Assembly (NCBI RefSeq): GCF_017876155.1
Contig: NZ_JAGINP010000021.1
Span: forward strand, 62,001 to 126,000
DNA length: 64,000 nucleotides
Direction of reading: 5' to 3'
From: Azospirillum rugosum
GTDB lineage: Bacteria > Pseudomonadota > Alphaproteobacteria > Azospirillales > Azospirillaceae
The notes beneath the pieces were generated by a model that was not told the DNA's origin, did not search any database, and saw only the letters and a program-made list of their open reading frames with translations. Numbering within the stretch: position 1 is the stretch's first letter; each line of letters opens with the position of its first letter. Shown in pieces: positions 28,292-39,670 of this stretch. Both the position numbers and the translations under genes were made by a program.

Positions 28292-28711
28292 CTACTGCGC
28301 AGCCACACCCGGCCCGGTGGCGTACTCACCGAACCGCGTGTCTTCCTTCAGGATGTGCTTGCCGAGCCAGTCGGCGCAGAAATCGAAGACCTCGTCGCCG
28401 GGGATGGTGTCGCGGCTGGCGCGGAAGCGCTCGCGGTAGGTCTCCACCTGGCGGGTCAGGGCGTCGTGCAGGGCCTTGTGCGCCGTGAAGGTCGGGTAGT
28501 TGGCCCGCTGCATGTACTCCTCCTCGCGGGCGAAGTGATCCTTGGTGTAGTGGATCAGCTCGTCGAGGATGGCCTCGATCACGTCGGGGGAGTTGCGGCT
28601 GTCGTCGGCGGCGAGCTTGTTGACGATCTCCACCAGGACGCGGTGGTCGTCGTCCAGCTCCTGGATGCCGACGCTCATCCAGCGCGACCACTGGATCGAA
28701 TCGATGTGCAT
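28292..28711 (-). CDS. Bacteriohemerythrin
   Basis: 139 residues, a single hemerythrin four-helix bundle. Di-iron ligands can be placed as H23 (DDDH), H59 and E63 (HFAREEE), H78 and H82 (HKALH), H119 and D124 (HILKED), the full set for O2 binding. It likely binds oxygen in the cytoplasm for delivery, storage or sensing. It lies 122 bases downstream of ligA on the same strand and may be a separate unit. Confidence 0.93.
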   Translation of the reverse strand: MHIDSIQWSRWMSVGIQELDDDHRVLVEIVNKLAADDSRNSPDVIEAILDELIHYTKDHFAREEEYMQRANYPTFTAHKALHDALTRQVETYRERFRASRDTIPGDEVFDFCADWLGKHILKEDTRFGEYATGPGVAAQ

Positions 28712-28833
28712 GGCGGTCCCCCAAATTCTCGTTCTTGCGACGTTTGGGAAATTTATGGAACCGCCCGCGGCGGAGCGTCAACGCGGCCAAAAGGCGGTGC
28801 GACAATGTGCCGACCGCCTTTCGGCTGTCCGAC

Positions 28834-31912
<3,079 letters not shown>

Positions 31913-31932
31913 GGGTTATTGAGCGGTTCTAT

Positions 31933-32071
31933 GGGGAGTGGTGGCGCTGGGCCCCCACCCAACCCTCCCCCACTTCGCGGGGGAGGGCTTTAAGCAACGG
32001 AGCGGCGGCAGTCCCCTCCCTCGCCGAAGGTGGGGGAGGGTTAGGGTGGGGGCCCAACACGACCACTCCCC
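31933..32071. repeat. C/G-rich intergenic palindromic element, copy 3
   Basis: The best-preserved copy. Outer arms GGGGAGTGGT...GCTGGGCCCCCACCC and, inverted, GGGTGGGGGCCCAAC...ACCACTCCCC. Internal hairpins CCCTCCCCCACTTCGCG and complement. It lies between convergent genes (31370 gene and the subtilase), as expected of a bidirectional transcript-end structure. Confidence 0.75.
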
Positions 32072-32080
32072 ATCACCCAT

Positions 32081-33916
32081 TTACGCTGCGTCGTAGTGGT
32101 GCAGGTGCGACGCGTCGAGGTGATGGTCCATCCCGTAGAGGTCGGCCGCACCCGTGTGATCGACCATCGCGGCGGCGAGGTGGTCGGCGTGGGCGGCGGT
32201 CTCCAGGCCCTGGGTCACCAGATGCTGGTACACGGCGTCCTGGCCGCTCTCCGCCTGGGCAGTCGCCGTGGCGGCGGTTGCGGAGGGGAACCACGACTTG
32301 TCCGCGGCGACCTGGAGCGTGCCGTTCCACCACATCCCGGACTGGCCGGCGACGACGTCCTTACCGTCCAGCGCGCCCTTGTCGTAGGTGACGTTGGACG
32401 CGGTGGAGGCCACGGCGTGGCCGTTGATCGTCACTTTGTTGACGAACAGCGTGCGGTCCTGGCCGTTGACGACGGCGTCGTTGTCGTACTGGACCTGCAC
32501 CTTGTGCGCCTGGTCGGCGGTCAGGTCCGTCTTGAAGGTGAAGTCCTTCGCCGTGCTGCCGGCGACGCCCTCGCCCACCTTGTGGCCGTCGACCAGCAGG
32601 TTGAAGTGGGCGTTCACGCCGCCCGCGGCCGCGCCCGACGCGTTGACCGTGATGGTCGAGGCGGCGGTGGCCACCGGGGCGGCGTTGCCGGCCGGGAAGT
32701 CGGCGGCCGGGGCCGCGACCACCAGCGTGCCGCCCCACCACATCGCCGACTGGCCTTTCGCCACGTCCAGCCCGTCCAGCGTGCCCTTGTCGTAGGTCAC
32801 GGCGGAGTCGGTGGGGGCGAAGGCGTGGCCGTTGATCGTCACCTTGTTGACGAACAGGTTGCGGTCGACGCCGTTCACGCTGCCGTCGTTGTCGTACTGG
32901 ACCTGCACCTTGTGGGCCTGGTCGGCCGTCAGGTTCGTGGTGAAGGTGAAGTCCTTCGACGCGGTGCCGACCGTGGCCTCGCCCACCTTCTGGCCGTCGA
33001 CCAGCAGCTTGAAATGCGCGTTCACGCCGCCGGCCGCCGCACCCGAGGCGTTGACCGTGATGGTCGTGCCGCTGGTTTCCGCCGTGGGGGTCGGGGTGGC
33101 CGTCTGGGCGATCTTCGCCAGCAGGGCGTCTGTGTTGATCTCGAAATAGCCGGTCGTGCCCATGGCCGTGCCGGTGCTCTTGGCGAGGTCGAGGAACTGC
33201 TGCTGGGTCAGGCGCTGGCCGGTCAGTTCCATCGCCTCCTGCTGGGCGAGCGCCACGGCGGCGGTCACCGTCGGGGCGGCGAAGGAGGAGCCGTTGGCCG
33301 CATAGGAGGTGCCGGCAAGGTTGGTCAGCTTGATGTCGGTGCCGTCGGCGCAGACGTCGGTCAGCAGCGGGCTGCGCTGCGACCAGGTCGGGAAGGCGCC
33401 GCTGCCGGTGGTGGCGGACACGCAGATCTGGTTGGGGTCGGCCGCGAAGCTCGAAACGCCCTGGGTCGCACCACCGTCGCCGGAATTGCCGGCCGCCGCC
33501 ACGGTCAGGACGCGCTTGGCGGCCAGCGCCGCCAACTCGTCCGACATGGAGGTGGTGGTCACCGACGTCTGGTTGCCGCCGCCCAGCGACAGGTTCACCG
33601 CCGTGACGTTGTAGGCGTCGGCGTTGGCGACGACCCACTGCAGCGCCTTTTCGATCGTCGCCTCGCTGGTGGCGCTGCCGTCGTCGGGCATGACCTTCAG
33701 CATGACGATGTCGGCGTCGGGATCGGCCGCCACGATCTGCGACGTCACCATGGCCCCGTGCGTGTTCGCGTTGGAAGCGACCGTGACGTTGTCGTCGTTG
33801 TCGTAGAAGTCATGCTGGTAGACGAGATTGCCCGAGTTCCAGGCCGAGGACAGGCCGCTGTCGATCACGACGATCGTGCCGGCCTTGTTGCCAGTGCTTG
33901 TGGAGGTGCTCGACAT
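32081..33916 (-). CDS. Subtilisin-like serine protease with two xylan-binding-type modules
   Basis: 611 residues. Residues 12-270 are an S8 peptidase: Asp19 (VVIDSGL), His53 (NTHGAMV), oxyanion Asn144 (AAAGNSG) and Ser211 (GSSFAAP). Residues 284-401 and 420-538 are two near-identical modules (TITVNASGAAAGGVNAHF, FVNKVTINGHA) resembling the calcium-dependent xylan-binding CBM family. The C-terminal 40 residues are His-rich (HADHLAAAMVDHTG, DHHLDASHLHHYD). No signal peptide or prodomain is present: the catalytic domain starts almost at residue 12. Export, if any, would be non-Sec or type I, which is inference. The start has a weak AAGG. Confidence 0.85.
   Translation of the reverse strand: MSSTSTSTGNKAGTIVVIDSGLSSAWNSGNLVYQHDFYDNDDNVTVASNANTHGAMVTSQIVAADPDADIVMLKVMPDDGSATSEATIEKALQWVVANADAYNVTAVNLSLGGGNQTSVTTTSMSDELAALAAKRVLTVAAAGNSGDGGATQGVSSFAADPNQICVSATTGSGAFPTWSQRSPLLTDVCADGTDIKLTNLAGTSYAANGSSFAAPTVTAAVALAQQEAMELTGQRLTQQQFLDLAKSTGTAMGTTGYFEINTDALLAKIAQTATPTPTAETSGTTITVNASGAAAGGVNAHFKLLVDGQKVGEATVGTASKDFTFTTNLTADQAHKVQVQYDNDGSVNGVDRNLFVNKVTINGHAFAPTDSAVTYDKGTLDGLDVAKGQSAMWWGGTLVVAAPAADFPAGNAAPVATAASTITVNASGAAAGGVNAHFNLLVDGHKVGEGVAGSTAKDFTFKTDLTADQAHKVQVQYDNDAVVNGQDRTLFVNKVTINGHAVASTASNVTYDKGALDGKDVVAGQSGMWWNGTLQVAADKSWFPSATAATATAQAESGQDAVYQHLVTQGLETAAHADHLAAAMVDHTGAADLYGMDHHLDASHLHHYDAA
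32303..33067 (-). repeat. Internal duplication of a 118-residue module in the subtilase gene
   Basis: Two copies, 32714-33067 and 32303-32659, encode residues 284-401 and 420-538 with a 136-residue period. Stretches such as the codons for NASGAAAGGVNAHF and LTADQAHKVQVQYDND are nearly identical, pointing to recent duplication or gene conversion. Confidence 0.85.
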
Positions 33917-34154
33917 CTTGCCAACCTTGCTCTTTTTACGAACCGACGCCCGGAACCGGACGCGACAAGGCTGGACTATGCGGGTTTCGCTGTGGCCGCC
34001 GTGAGACCGCTGTGGGCGATTGCTGTGACTTTGGCGCGTTTTCGGCGGGATTCCGCGGTTGCGCCGGCCGCGACATTATGCACGTCGATAAGCGCAATTT
34101 CCTTCAAATACAAAGTGTTTCGACCGCCCCGTTCCGACGCCCCCGGTGCCCGCC

Positions 34155-34559
34155 ATGTTCACCATCCTGCTGGTGGAAGACAGCTCCGCCATCCGCGCCA
34201 TCGTCCGCCAGCAGCTGCTGGGCTTGAAGATGAAGGAAGTCGTGATGACCGCCAACGGCGAGGAGGCGCTGAACGTCCTGAAGAAGCGCGACGACATCGA
34301 CGCGGTGATCAGCGACTGGCACATGGAGCCGATGGACGGCCTGTCCTTCTGCACCGCCGTGCAGAAGAACCCGCGGCTGAAAGGGCGGCAGCTGCCGGTG
34401 ATCTTCATCACCGCCGACCCCAAGCTGGCCGACGAGGACACGCGGGACAAGGTGATGGAGTCGGCCCGCCGCCTGGGCATCGTGGACATCGTGACCAAGC
34501 CCTTCACCCAGGAGGGGCTGCGCACCGCCCTGTCGAAGGGGTTGGGATTCCAGGTGTAG
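34155..34559 (+). CDS. CheY-like single-domain response regulator
   Basis: 134 residues, a bare receiver domain: acidic pair E8-D9, phospho-acceptor Asp54 (ISDWHMEPMDG), Thr86 (FITA) and Lys115 (TKPF). No output domain. The SDWxMEP loop is shared with the cheY at 39305, suggesting both act on the same kind of partner. GTG at 34146 is in frame but ATG 34155 is preferred. It stands alone, divergent from the subtilase, across a 238-bp spacer in which I see no clear promoter. Confidence 0.9.
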   Translation: MFTILLVEDSSAIRAIVRQQLLGLKMKEVVMTANGEEALNVLKKRDDIDAVISDWHMEPMDGLSFCTAVQKNPRLKGRQLPVIFITADPKLADEDTRDKVMESARRLGIVDIVTKPFTQEGLRTALSKGLGFQV

Positions 34560-34577
34560 GCAAATCGTTTGCAGCTT

Positions 34578-34663
34578 CGTAGGTTGGGTGGAGCGCTGCG
34601 CAACCCAACAGCCTCACCATGGCAACGTGTGTTGGGTTTCGCTGACGCTCCACCCAACCTACG
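34578..34663. repeat. Two-hairpin palindromic element (GTAGGTTGGGTGG family), copy 1
   Basis: Perfect 18-bp arms CGTAGGTTGGGTGGAGCG (34578-34595) and its complement (34646-34663). Within each arm GTTGGGT pairs with a nearby ACCCAAC, so each half can form its own hairpin. Lies between the convergent CheY-like gene and recN. Copies at 50181 and 55162. Confidence 0.85.
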
Positions 34664-34671
34664 TGGACACC

Positions 34672-36342
34672 TTACCCCCGGCCGGCGATCAGGCTGTCGG
34701 CGGCAGCGCGGGCCTCGGCGGTGATGGTGGCGCCGCTCAGCATGCGGGCGATCTCCTCGCGGCGGTCGTCGCCGTCCAGTTCGATCACGCCGGTGGTCAC
34801 CTGCTCCCCCTTCACCGACTTCTGCACCTTCAGGTGCGTGGAGCCGCGGGCGGCGACCTGGGGGCTGTGGGTGACGACCAGCACCTGGAGGCCGTTGCCG
34901 AGCGTCTTCAACCGCTCGCCCACCGCGGCGGCGACGGCGCCGCCGATGCCGGTGTCCACCTCGTCGAACACCAGCGTGCCGACGGTGGAGGTCTGGGCCA
35001 GCACCACCTTCAGCGCCAGCATGAAGCGCGCCAGCTCGCCGCCGGACGCGATCTTGTTCAGCGCCCCCGGCGGGGAGCCGGGGTTGGTGGCGACCTGGAA
35101 GGCCACGCGGTCCAGGCCGGCGGCGGTCCAGTCGGCCTCGTCGGCCAGCGGTTCGACCAGCGTGCGGAACTTGGCCTTTTCCAGCTTCAGCGGGGCGAGT
35201 TCGGTGGCGACGGCCTTGTCCAGGCGGCCGGCGGCCTCCTGCCGGGCCGCGCTCAGCGCCTCCGCGGCCTTGCGGTAGGTAGCGCGGGCGGCCTCCGCCT
35301 CGCGGGCGAGGCGGCTCAGCAGGTCGCCCTGGTCCTCGATCAGCAGCAGCCGGTCGGCCATGTCCTTGCGCAGGCCCGCCAGCGCGTCCACGTCCACGCC
35401 ATGCTTGCGGGCGGCGGCGCGCAGCGCGAACAGCCGCTCCTCCAGCTTCTCCAGCGCCTGCGGGTCCATGTCCACGTCGGCGGAGACGGCCTGGAGCCCG
35501 GCGATGGCCTCCGACGCCTCGGCCGCCGCGCGGTCGAGCCCGGCGATGACCGGGTCCAGCTTGCCGCCGGCCTTGTCGGCGATGCGGCTGAGCGTGCGGA
35601 TGGCCGAGGACAGGGCGCGTTCCACCCCGCGGTCGCCGGACAGGTCGCCGAAGGCGGCGTTCAGGGCGTCGACCAGCTTCTCGCGGTGCATCAGCACGGC
35701 GCGGGTCTCCGCCAGCTCCTCCTCCTCGCCCTGCTTCGGCGCGAGCGCGTCCAGCTCTGCCACGGCGTGGCGGAGGTATTCCTCCTCCGAGCGGGCGCGG
35801 GCGATCTCCGCGGCGGCGTTGGCGCGCGCGTCCTCGACCTGGCGCCAAGCGCGGTGCGCGGCCGCCACCTGGGCGGCCTGGGAGTCGAGCCCGGCGTAGG
35901 CGTCGAGCACGCCGCGGTGGGTCTGGGGATTGAGAAGGCCGTGGGTGTCGAACTGGCCGTGCACCTCGACCAGTTCCTCGCCCAGGCGCTTCAGCAGGCC
36001 GACGCCGACCGCCTGGTCGTTGACCCAGGCGCGGCTGCGCCCATCGGCGCTGACGGTCCGCCGGACCACCAGCCGCTCCTCCGGGTCCAGGCCCTGCTCC
36101 TTCAGGATGGCGAGCGCCGGGTGGTCGCCCGACAGCTCGAACTCCGCCGTCACGGAGGCCTGGTCGGCGCCGTGGCGCACCAGCCCCGAATCGGCGCGCG
36201 CGCCGAGCGCGAGGCCCAGCGCGTCGAGCAGGATCGATTTGCCCGCGCCGGTCTCGCCGGTCAGGACGCAAAGGCCCTTCCGGAAGCCCAAGGCGAGGCG
36301 TTCGATCAGGACGACGTCCCTGATCGTCAGCGAAGCCAGCAC
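34672..36342 (-). CDS. recN: DNA repair ATPase RecN
   Basis: 556 residues, SMC-like: N-terminal Walker A GETGAGKSILLDAL, long coiled coil (about 150-350), C-terminal signature ASGGELARFMLALK and Walker B LVFDEVDTGIGGAVA. It acts in double-strand break repair. The start is GTG at 36342 (VLASLTIRDVVLIERL aligns with the RecN opening); upstream in-frame sequence belongs to the bamD 3' end. Stop of bamD is 8 bases upstream, so it is in the bamD transcript. Confidence 0.93.
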   Translation of the reverse strand: MLASLTIRDVVLIERLALGFRKGLCVLTGETGAGKSILLDALGLALGARADSGLVRHGADQASVTAEFELSGDHPALAILKEQGLDPEERLVVRRTVSADGRSRAWVNDQAVGVGLLKRLGEELVEVHGQFDTHGLLNPQTHRGVLDAYAGLDSQAAQVAAAHRAWRQVEDARANAAAEIARARSEEEYLRHAVAELDALAPKQGEEEELAETRAVLMHREKLVDALNAAFGDLSGDRGVERALSSAIRTLSRIADKAGGKLDPVIAGLDRAAAEASEAIAGLQAVSADVDMDPQALEKLEERLFALRAAARKHGVDVDALAGLRKDMADRLLLIEDQGDLLSRLAREAEAARATYRKAAEALSAARQEAAGRLDKAVATELAPLKLEKAKFRTLVEPLADEADWTAAGLDRVAFQVATNPGSPPGALNKIASGGELARFMLALKVVLAQTSTVGTLVFDEVDTGIGGAVAAAVGERLKTLGNGLQVLVVTHSPQVAARGSTHLKVQKSVKGEQVTTGVIELDGDDRREEIARMLSGATITAEARAAADSLIAGRG

Positions 36343-36350
36343 GGATCGGC

Positions 36351-37169
36351 CTAGAACAGGGAGCTCCAGGCTTTGCTGATCCAAGACTTCTCGTTTCGCT
36401 CCGGACGCACGTTGGCGTCCACCAGCAGTGCGTAGCTGTCCGTGTACCATTCGCTGCCGGGGAAGTTGTGGCCGAGCACGGCGGCGGCGGTTTTCGCCTC
36501 GTCCGTGATGCCCAGCGCCAGATAGCACTCCACCAGGCGGTGCAGAGCCTCCGGCACATGGGAGGTGGTCTGGTAGTTTTCAATCACCGTGCGGAACCGG
36601 CCGATGGCGGCGGTGTACTGACCCTGCTTCAGATAGAAGCGCCCGACCTCCATCTCCTTGCCGGCGAGGTGGTCGTTGGTCAGGTCGATCTTGATCTTGG
36701 CGTCGCGCGCGTACTGGCTGTCCGGGAAGCGGCGCACGACCTCCGACAGGGCGTCGAGCGCCAGGCGCGTCATGCGCTGGTCGCGCCGCACGTCGGTGAT
36801 CTGCTCGTAATAGCACAGCGCCCGCATGTAGTAGGCGTAGGCGACGTCCTGGCTGCCGGGGTGGAGCTGGATGTAGCGGTCGAGCGCCAGGATGGCGTCG
36901 TCGTACTTCAGGTCCTGGTAATGGGCGTAGGCGGCCATGATCTGCGCCTTGCCGGCCCATTCGGAATAGGGGTGCTGGCGCTCCACCTCGTCATACAGCT
37001 TGGCCGCGGTCTTGAACCGGTCCTCCTGCATGGCGGCGTCCGCCTCGCGGTAGATGCTTTCGGCCGGACGCTCGACGTATTTGTCTTCGTCCTTGGTCGA
37101 GGAGCAGGCGGAGAGGGCCGAGGCGAGGAGAAGGGCCGCGAGCGGCAGACGGGTAAGACGGGAGGGCAT
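36351..37169 (-). CDS. bamD: Outer membrane assembly lipoprotein BamD
   Basis: 272 residues. Signal peptide with lipobox LSAC (Cys about residue 22), then TPR repeats: AESIYREADAAMQEDRF, YSEWAGKAQIMAAYAHY and DAKIKIDLTNDHLAGKEM are BamD hallmarks. It is the essential lipoprotein of the BAM complex that folds outer-membrane proteins. Start ATG 37169 places the signal sequence properly; the frame is open further upstream to 37229. It heads a unit with recN. Confidence 0.93.
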   Translation of the reverse strand: MPSRLTRLPLAALLLASALSACSSTKDEDKYVERPAESIYREADAAMQEDRFKTAAKLYDEVERQHPYSEWAGKAQIMAAYAHYQDLKYDDAILALDRYIQLHPGSQDVAYAYYMRALCYYEQITDVRRDQRMTRLALDALSEVVRRFPDSQYARDAKIKIDLTNDHLAGKEMEVGRFYLKQGQYTAAIGRFRTVIENYQTTSHVPEALHRLVECYLALGITDEAKTAAAVLGHNFPGSEWYTDSYALLVDANVRPERNEKSWISKAWSSLF

Positions 37170-37199
37170 GGTCGTCACGATGCTTTCGGAATTGCCCCT

Positions 37200-37229
37200 G
37201 TATAGCACGCCCAGGCACGGACGCGGCAA
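37200..37229 (-). promoter_or_regulatory. Probable promoter of bamD-recN
   Basis: On the minus strand, -35 TTGCCG (37224-37229), an 18-bp spacer and -10 CTATAC (37200-37205), about 30 bases before the bamD start. Confidence 0.45.
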
Positions 37230-37256
37230 GTCGCTTGGGCGAAAGAGTGAGACTTG

Positions 37257-37303
37257 GCGCTTCTTCCCCTCTCCCAGCCCCGCTGGGAGAGGGGAAGAAG
37301 CGC
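37257..37303. repeat. Perfect 22-bp hairpin at the end of the cheZ-like gene
   Basis: Arms 37257-37278 and 37282-37303 are perfectly complementary with a 3-base loop and start at the base after the TAA of the 37304 gene. No T-tract follows on either strand, so it is a stabilising 3' structure or a repeat (CCCTCTCCCAGC...GCTGGGAGAGGG) rather than a classic terminator. Confidence 0.8.
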
Positions 37304-38032
37304 TTACGCGAACAGGGCGTCGATGTCGGCCTGGCTGATGTTGCCCATTTCCTGGTGGTCGCCGGGGCCGTGCAGTTCCAGGCTCTCGTCCATCTTGGTG
37401 ACGGTCGGCGGCAGGGGCATCGCTTCGAACTCGCGCTTGTTCCAGTGGCCCATCATGGCGTCGACGCGCTCCTCGATGAAGGTCAGGGCGCGGACGACCT
37501 TGGTGATGCGCTGTCCGGTCAGGTCCTGGAAGTTGCAGGCCTCGTAGATGCGGACGATGATCTCGTTCATGTCGTTGACGCGGTCGTTGTGGTAGCCCTC
37601 CGGCAACGACGACTTCAGCTCGTGGACGACCTCCTCCAGCTCCTCCGCGCAGGCCATGATGGTGTTGGTCGCGGCCTCCGTCGCGGAGACGACGGCGCTC
37701 AGCTCCTGCGAGGCCTGCTGGAACTTGTCGTCGCCGGCCAGCGGGTGGCGGATGGCCGCCATTTCCACCTTGGTCGCCTTGATTCGGCCGGAGATGTCGG
37801 CGATCTCGACCTGGATGTGCTCGATCTGCTGCGCGTCCATGGTCAGGAAGCGGTCGAGCTTCGCGCCGAGATGGTCGATGGCGCGCATCACCTCGCTGTG
37901 GTCCACCTGCAAGGGGCCGGCCGGCAGCGCGACGGGGGCCGCCGCCGCCTCGTCCGCCGGCGCCTGGAAGGGATGGCCGTTGCGGCGGGCCTTCTGGATC
38001 TCGGCCATGAAGGGCTTCGAGGAATTCCTCAT
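37304..38032 (-). CDS. cheZ: CheZ-family CheY-P phosphatase, short form
   Basis: 242 residues. A long helical hairpin carries the CheZ signature EACNFQDLTGQRITKVV, with the catalytic pair D170 and Q174 of DLTGQ. The C-terminus ends SQADIDALFA, the position of the CheY-binding peptide in CheZ, and the motif is close to the FliM N-terminal CheY-binding peptide (LSQAEIDALL). It would dephosphorylate CheY-P. Third in the cheY-cheZ-cheZ order, 180 bases after the long form; that spacer contains no gene. The symbol is shared with the next gene and reflects family only. Confidence 0.85.
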   Translation of the reverse strand: MRNSSKPFMAEIQKARRNGHPFQAPADEAAAAPVALPAGPLQVDHSEVMRAIDHLGAKLDRFLTMDAQQIEHIQVEIADISGRIKATKVEMAAIRHPLAGDDKFQQASQELSAVVSATEAATNTIMACAEELEEVVHELKSSLPEGYHNDRVNDMNEIIVRIYEACNFQDLTGQRITKVVRALTFIEERVDAMMGHWNKREFEAMPLPPTVTKMDESLELHGPGDHQEMGNISQADIDALFA

Positions 38033-38212
38033 GCAGGCTGCGCCTTTCCGATCACGCGGCCAATGGGCCGTCAGGTGGGCACAGCCCGCCGAAGCGTCGA
38101 ACCGGGTTTGCGGTGGCCCCGGCGGGCGGCGATAGGATTATCAAGCTTTTCGTAAAATTTTGCCTACGGTTTCGTGACGGTTGCTCGCTCTCCCCAGGTC
38201 CTGGCCGCTCCG

Positions 38213-39268
38213 TCACCCGAACAGGGCGTCGATGGCCGCTTGGTCGAGCGGGGCTGGCGGTTCATCGGAAGCGGCGGCCGGGGGTGGCGGTGCCGCCGGC
38301 TTGGCGGCCGGCTTGGGCGCCGGCTTCGGCACCGGCTTTGCCGCCGACGGCGGCTTGGGCACCGGCTTCTTCGCCGGGGCGGGCGCCGGGGCGTCGAACA
38401 TGCTGTCGATGTCCGCCTGGCTCGCCTGAACGGGGGCCGCGGCGGGCGCCGGGCTGTCGAACAGGCTGTCGATGTCCGCCTGGCTGGATTGAACCGGGGC
38501 CGGAGCCGGGGGCGGTTCCGGCGCGGGCGGCGGCGGGGGCGCCGCGGCCACCGCGGGGCTGTCGAACATGCTGTCGACGTCCGCCTGGCTGACGCCGAGC
38601 CCATCCAGCTGCGGGCCGTTGAGCAGGTGGGCGTCCGGCCGGTGGTCGGTGACCTCCGTCTGGATCTTGAAGTCCGCCAGCCCTTCCGCACCCCAGATGC
38701 CGATCATGGCGTTGACGCGCTGCTCGATGTAGCGGAGCGCGTTGACGACCTTGCTGGTGCGCTGGCCGGTCAGGTCCTGGAACGAGCAGGCGGTGAAGAT
38801 GTTGGTCACCTCCCCCTCGATCTCGCCGCACAGGCCCGCGTTGGCGCCTTCCGCCCGCAGCTTGCCCGAGAGATCCATCAGCCGTTCGGCGGCGTTCAGG
38901 ATCTCGAAGGAGGCCCGTTCGGTGGAGATGACGATGGCGTCCAGCTCGTTGGTGGCCGAGGTGATCTTGTCGCTCGACCCGTCGGGCGGGCGGAGTGCCG
39001 CCACCTCGCGCCGGGCCTGCTCGATGGAGGCGGCCATCTCCATCAGCTCGCGCCGCAGCACCTCGACGTGCTTGGCGGCCTCGACCACCTGGTTCTGCCG
39101 ATGCCAGGAGTCGCGGAACTCCACGAGCATCTTGCGCACCTCCTCCGCCGCGGCCCCGTGGGCCCGGCGGTGGAAGCGGCGGAGGAAGGCGCGCCCCTTG
39201 GTGGTGCGGGCGATCGCTTCCTCGATCTGGTCGAACTCTTCCTCGGAAAGCTGCGGAAGCTGGTCCAA
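38213..39268 (-). CDS. CheZ-family phosphatase with four CheY-binding-like motifs
   Basis: 351 residues. Residues 1-200 form the CheZ helical region with CSFQDLTGQRTSKVVNALRY (catalytic D165 and Q169). Residues 220-351 are a Pro/Ala/Lys-rich disordered tail carrying SQADVDSMF (227-235), SQADIDSLF (262-270), SQADIDSMF (283-291) and DQAAIDALF (342-350). Standard CheZ has a single such C-terminal peptide. Lies 36 bases after cheY in the same orientation, so presumably co-transcribed. Paralogous to the 37304 gene. The repeated motifs and AP/KP linkers look expanded by duplication. Confidence 0.85.
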   Translation of the reverse strand: MDQLPQLSEEEFDQIEEAIARTTKGRAFLRRFHRRAHGAAAEEVRKMLVEFRDSWHRQNQVVEAAKHVEVLRRELMEMAASIEQARREVAALRPPDGSSDKITSATNELDAIVISTERASFEILNAAERLMDLSGKLRAEGANAGLCGEIEGEVTNIFTACSFQDLTGQRTSKVVNALRYIEQRVNAMIGIWGAEGLADFKIQTEVTDHRPDAHLLNGPQLDGLGVSQADVDSMFDSPAVAAAPPPPPAPEPPPAPAPVQSSQADIDSLFDSPAPAAAPVQASQADIDSMFDAPAPAPAKKPVPKPPSAAKPVPKPAPKPAAKPAAPPPPAAASDEPPAPLDQAAIDALFG

Positions 39269-39304
39269 ACCGGACTCTCCTTAAGCACCGATAGCGGCTT
39301 GGCC

Positions 39305-39670
39305 TTACCCGCCGATAACGGCCTGGATCTTCTGCTTCAGCGTGTCGGCGTTGAAGGGCTTGACGATGTAGTTGTTCACGCCCGCCTGCTTGGCGGCGAT
39401 CACGTTCTCCGTCTTGCTTTCGGCGGTGACCATGATGAAGGGCGTCGCGGCGAGCTTGGCGTCGGCGCGGATTTCCTTCAGGAGCTGCAGGCCGGTCATC
39501 GGCTCCATGTTCCAGTCGGAAATGATGAGGCCGAACTTGCTCTCGCGCAGCTTCGCCAGCGCCGAGACGCCGTCGCCGGCTTCGTCGATGTCCGTGTAGC
39601 CGATCTGGGTCAGGAGGTTCCGCACGATGCGCCGCATGGTGGCGTAGTCATCGACGACAAGGATCTTCAT
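39305..39670 (-). CDS. cheY: Chemotaxis response regulator CheY
   Basis: 121 residues: D7-D8 acidic pocket, phospho-acceptor Asp52 (ISDWNMEPMTG), Thr82 (VTAES), Tyr101 and Lys104 (YIVKPF), very close to enterobacterial CheY. It would bind the flagellar switch when phosphorylated and be reset by the CheZ proteins encoded next. First gene of the set; the 398-bp region 39671-40068 upstream has no gene and presumably contains its promoter, but I see no convincing box. Confidence 0.92.
   Translation of the reverse strand: MKILVVDDYATMRRIVRNLLTQIGYTDIDEAGDGVSALAKLRESKFGLIISDWNMEPMTGLQLLKEIRADAKLAATPFIMVTAESKTENVIAAKQAGVNNYIVKPFNADTLKQKIQAVIGG

Noticed and set aside
32096-34582. 828-codon plus-strand frame opposite the subtilase and through the CheY-like gene
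   Set aside because: Antisense, Val/Gly/Arg-rich repeats mirror the duplicated modules of the subtilase.
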